Shown here: piece after piece, positions 12,757 to 14,720 of the stretch | Position numbering within the stretch: position 1 is the first letter of the stretch | Layout: each line of letters starts with the position of its first letter | Assembly (NCBI GenBank): GCA_016839845.1 | Contig: JAEOTL010000323.1 | Coordinates: 1-14,720 of the forward strand | From: Promethearchaeota archaeon | GTDB lineage: Archaea; Asgardarchaeota; Lokiarchaeia; Sigynarchaeales; SOKP01 | Direction of reading: 5' to 3' | Length of the DNA: 14,720 nucleotides | Made by a program: the position numbers and the translations under genes | Notes under the pieces: model-generated | The model's input: only the letters and a program-made list of their open reading frames with translations | What the model was told of the DNA's origin: nothing | Databases searched by the model: none

Positions 12757-13995
12757 GTGATTGTGATCGAGTTGGCAACCCATAATAAAGTTAAATATGC
12801 AAATTCTGGTTTGGATGCATCTTTGGTATGCGATGCATGTAATTCAAATAATATCACTCAAAATGAGTCTGGTTATGTTTGTAAAGAATGCGGGCTTATG
12901 TTGGATATACAAATAATGGAATATCATCGCCCCTATAATCAAGATATTTTACAATATGCTCCTTTGGGAAAGACTCAAATGGGGTTTAAAAAGGAACGAT
13001 TGCGAAATCCCCGGTCCTATCAATTAGAGAGGTTGAGTAAGATTGATTCTAGGAAATCTAATGAGGAAAATGTATTGATACAAGCTTCTGTGGAGATTAA
13101 CAGGATTTTTGAAGCACTTTCCTTACCAGATTCCGATAAAAGTAAGATATTAAGAAATTTTAAACATATTCACAGGCAAGTCCTTCGGGGCACAAAATAC
13201 CGTACTCCAGAAAAATTAGTTCCGCTGACCATTTACTTTACTTATAAATATGATTGTAAGCCGATTAATGAAGAGATGTTGATAGATAGCTCCCAGATTT
13301 CAAAAGACGATTTTCAAGCATTTAAGCTTCAGATTCAAAATTATATGCCTAGATATAAACAAAGAAACAGGAAAGAATATATTATTCAGAGAGTTATGGA
13401 AGTTTCCGAGCATTTTGGTCTGGGGATGTATTTTTACTATCAGTCTCGAAAGATTTTGGAATATTTGTGGGAAATTATTAAAAATACAAAAGATGACGTG
13501 GTAGTAGGAGTGGTAACCTCCATTTCTGCATTATGCTTGCCCGAAAGTCCAATTAGTGTAAGTAAAATTTGTAAAAAGCTAAATATACGCATGAGCACCA
13601 TTCATGGCCAAGTGGAAAAGAAAATTTTTAAACAATTACGAGTACCAGGATTTAAAAGTTTGGTACGATCTGCTGATCTCTTAAAAAAGGTTATGCTAAA
13701 GCTAGGAGTATTGCTGGATCAGTTTATTGTACCTGATATCATTGAAATTACATTAGGTAATGCTCAGCAAGTATTTAATGTTCATGATACCATCGAGTAT
13801 TATTTTTATGCATTAAAAGACATAGAAAATAACCCTCTTCTTTTCTCGTTAGGGATTAATAGAGAGGTAATTAATCATATGTATGACGCAGACACACCTG
13901 CATCGAGTGTAGGTGAGGAGCCTGGCGTTGATTCAGACCTAATGTTTGATATGGAAATCTGGAAGGTCAAAGGTCCCCCTCTAGTTATTACATGA
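12757..13995 (+). CDS. tfb: Divergent TFB (TFIIB-like) transcription initiation factor
   Basis: TFB bridges TBP-bound promoter DNA and RNA polymerase. The 412-aa protein has an N-terminal zinc ribbon (C25/C28 and C42/C45, in CDAC...CKECGLMLD), then a B-reader-like stretch (around 56-80, ending LGKTQMGF). Two cyclin-like repeats follow, at about 100-190 and 198-300. The second contains a helix-turn-helix (PISVSKICKKLNIRMSTIHGQ), the part that contacts the BRE in TFB. Ordinary TFB is about 300 residues. Here a roughly 110-residue C-terminal extension, ending in a Ser/Glu/Asp-rich tail, is added, and the cyclin repeats are diverged, so this looks like a specialised paralogue. The start is GTG 12757 or GTG 12763; neither has a clear Shine-Dalgarno. 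Confidence 0.8.
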   Translation: MIVIELATHNKVKYANSGLDASLVCDACNSNNITQNESGYVCKECGLMLDIQIMEYHRPYNQDILQYAPLGKTQMGFKKERLRNPRSYQLERLSKIDSRKSNEENVLIQASVEINRIFEALSLPDSDKSKILRNFKHIHRQVLRGTKYRTPEKLVPLTIYFTYKYDCKPINEEMLIDSSQISKDDFQAFKLQIQNYMPRYKQRNRKEYIIQRVMEVSEHFGLGMYFYYQSRKILEYLWEIIKNTKDDVVVGVVTSISALCLPESPISVSKICKKLNIRMSTIHGQVEKKIFKQLRVPGFKSLVRSADLLKKVMLKLGVLLDQFIVPDIIEITLGNAQQVFNVHDTIEYYFYALKDIENNPLLFSLGINREVINHMYDADTPASSVGEEPGVDSDLMFDMEIWKVKGPPLVIT

Positions 13996-14033
13996 GCATC
14001 CTATAATAAGAGTATACTTATACCTTTATTTCC

Positions 14034-14062
14034 TCTCCTTTTTTTTCTGGTTCTTTTTCTTG
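14034..14062 (+). terminator. Pyrimidine/T-rich tract behind the TFB gene
   Basis: Several T-runs, the longest of eight, lie about 40-65 bases after the TGA stop of the TFB gene in an otherwise short intergenic gap. This fits an archaeal poly-U terminator. Confidence 0.5.
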
Positions 14063-14071
14063 AAGATGGTA

Positions 14072-14086
14072 TTTTTTCTTTAAATA
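14072..14086 (+). promoter_or_regulatory. Core promoter of the toroid-repeat gene
   Basis: TTTTTTC then TTTAAATA exactly matches the consensus. The ATG at 14142 is 56 nt from its end, so a leader of about 30 nt is expected. Confidence 0.75.
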
Positions 14087-14113
14087 TCTCCATTAGTATT
14101 TTGCAATCAAGCA

Positions 14114-14127
14114 TACAATATATTGTA
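14114..14127. promoter_or_regulatory. 14-bp perfect palindrome near the transcription start
   Basis: TACAATATATTGTA is a perfect palindrome located where the transcription start or early leader of the toroid-repeat gene is expected. Its position would suit a repressor-binding site; A/T-rich palindromes can also arise by chance. Confidence 0.35.
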
Positions 14128-14141
14128 AAATCTTGTAGATA

Positions 14142-14720
14142 ATGAAAAATAAAAATAGTATAGTTATAGGCTTAATAGGACTATTAACCATAAATCTTCT
14201 TTTTGTTATAGGAATATCTAATACATATCCCATAGAATCTCATAATGAAGGCACAGAAATAGCATCCTCTTCACTGGGATATAACGGCTTACTAAACAAC
14301 ATCTTTAACTACAAAATGGGGTATTACGGCACCCACGGGTATTTCCCCCAAATCTACCAGCCTTCTATCCAAGCAACCTACTATGCCCTCGAAATTTTAG
14401 AGGTTCTCGGCAGGTTAGATGAGATCAACACAGCCCAGATTACCAACTTTATCATGTCGTTTTACCAGCCTAATGAAAGTATCTTTATTGATGCTTATGC
14501 AGAACGGTATTTGCAAAGTGATCCTAACATGCAAATTATTTACCCCTTATCATCCTTGCTGGAAATCAATTGTTATGCAGTTTTAGCTCTCGAAATTCTT
14601 GAAGAAATAGAGTTGATCAATAAGCAGAACATGATAGATTTCATATGGGATTGTTATCATCCTGTAGATCATGCATTTATTGGGAGACCCTTTGAAATTT
14701 CTATTCCAGAATATCAAAAA
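14142..14720 (+). CDS. Secreted alpha/alpha-toroid (prenyltransferase-like) repeat protein, 3' end outside window
   Basis: The frame is open for 193 codons from ATG 14142 to the window edge. Residues 1-28 form a signal peptide or anchor (MKNKNSIVIGLIGLLTINLL...). After a linker, two similar repeats follow: SIQATYYALEILEVLGRLDEI then ITNFIMSFYQPNESIFID, and INCYAVLALEILEEIELINKQ then MIDFIWDCYHPVDHAFIG. Each has a helix with Y-A-L-E-I-L-E and a second helix ending in F-I-x-x-x-Y-x-P. This is the pattern of prenyltransferase/squalene-cyclase-type toroid repeats. No DxDD or zinc-site motif is seen in the visible part, so enzymatic activity cannot be claimed. The leader carries a palindrome. Confidence 0.75.
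   Translation, partial: MKNKNSIVIGLIGLLTINLLFVIGISNTYPIESHNEGTEIASSSLGYNGLLNNIFNYKMGYYGTHGYFPQIYQPSIQATYYALEILEVLGRLDEINTAQITNFIMSFYQPNESIFIDAYAERYLQSDPNMQIIYPLSSLLEINCYAVLALEILEEIELINKQNMIDFIWDCYHPVDHAFIGRPFEISIPEYQK

Noticed and set aside
12372..12778. Minus-strand ORFs of 67 and 81 codons upstream of TFB
   Set aside because: One overlaps the operon promoter and the other the TFB start; neither has a promoter or recognisable features.
1..14720. CRISPR arrays, tRNA and rRNA genes
   Set aside because: No regularly spaced repeats, tRNA T-loop signatures or rRNA-like GC-rich blocks were seen by eye.

Overview
The window looks archaeal and is strikingly A/T-rich. It encodes a RadA recombinase, a second RecA/RadB-like ATPase, a FEN1/XPG-type nuclease with a C-terminal PCNA-binding motif, and a TFB (TFIIB-like) protein. 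Most transcription units are preceded by a very regular archaeal core promoter, a T-run followed by CTTTA(A/T)ATA. The mix of low GC, many small membrane proteins, secreted proteins and an incomplete alpha/alpha-toroid repeat protein suggests an Asgard (Promethearchaeota/Lokiarchaeia-like) genome. That placement is inference; no rRNA or other marker settles it. No tRNA, rRNA or CRISPR array was seen.

Layout. 1-2095 (minus): a secreted M6-type metalloprotease, cut by the window edge, sits directly behind a 199-aa protein of unknown function under one promoter. 2095-3432 (minus): a divergent FEN1-like nuclease and a 45-aa basic protein. 3484-3525: two back-to-back promoters, one facing the 45-aa gene and one facing a 3-TM protein that ends in a 22-T tract. 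4055-4862: a 2-TM protein and a 104-aa soluble protein (both minus), separated by a hairpin-rich stretch that also carries a plus-strand promoter and a 25-aa hydrophobic ORF. 5072-6401 (plus): a topoisomerase-type zinc-ribbon protein overlapping a membrane-anchored extracellular beta-rich protein. 6527-7879 (plus): an HNH nuclease-like, multi-zinc-finger protein. Its 3' end runs out of frame into a decayed copy of the 3' end of the preceding membrane-protein gene. 8008-8670 (minus): a DUF998-like 6-TM protein. 8753-10000 (minus): RadA with an extra C-terminal helix-hairpin-helix domain and an unclear start. 10104-10490 (minus): a small zinc-binding protein with its own promoter. 10563-12385 (minus): an operon of an M50-like membrane protease, a 2-TM protein and a RadB-like ATPase. 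12386-12756: a noncoding region with nested inverted repeats. 12757-13995 (plus): a divergent TFB with a C-terminal extension. 14142-end (plus): a secreted toroid-repeat protein, incomplete.

The genes fall into three themes: DNA recombination and repair (RadA, RadB-like, FEN1-like, HNH, topoisomerase-type zinc ribbon), transcription (TFB), and cell-surface or membrane functions (M6, M50, DUF998, small TM proteins, toroid). The most notable observations are: the HNH gene bounded by a near-direct repeat whose differences are mostly silent in the neighbour's frame; a promoter motif with two preferred spacings to the start codon (about 22 or 52-56 nt); the RadA with helix-hairpin-helix domains at both ends and no canonical start codon; and the FEN1-like nuclease that lacks one catalytic glutamate.
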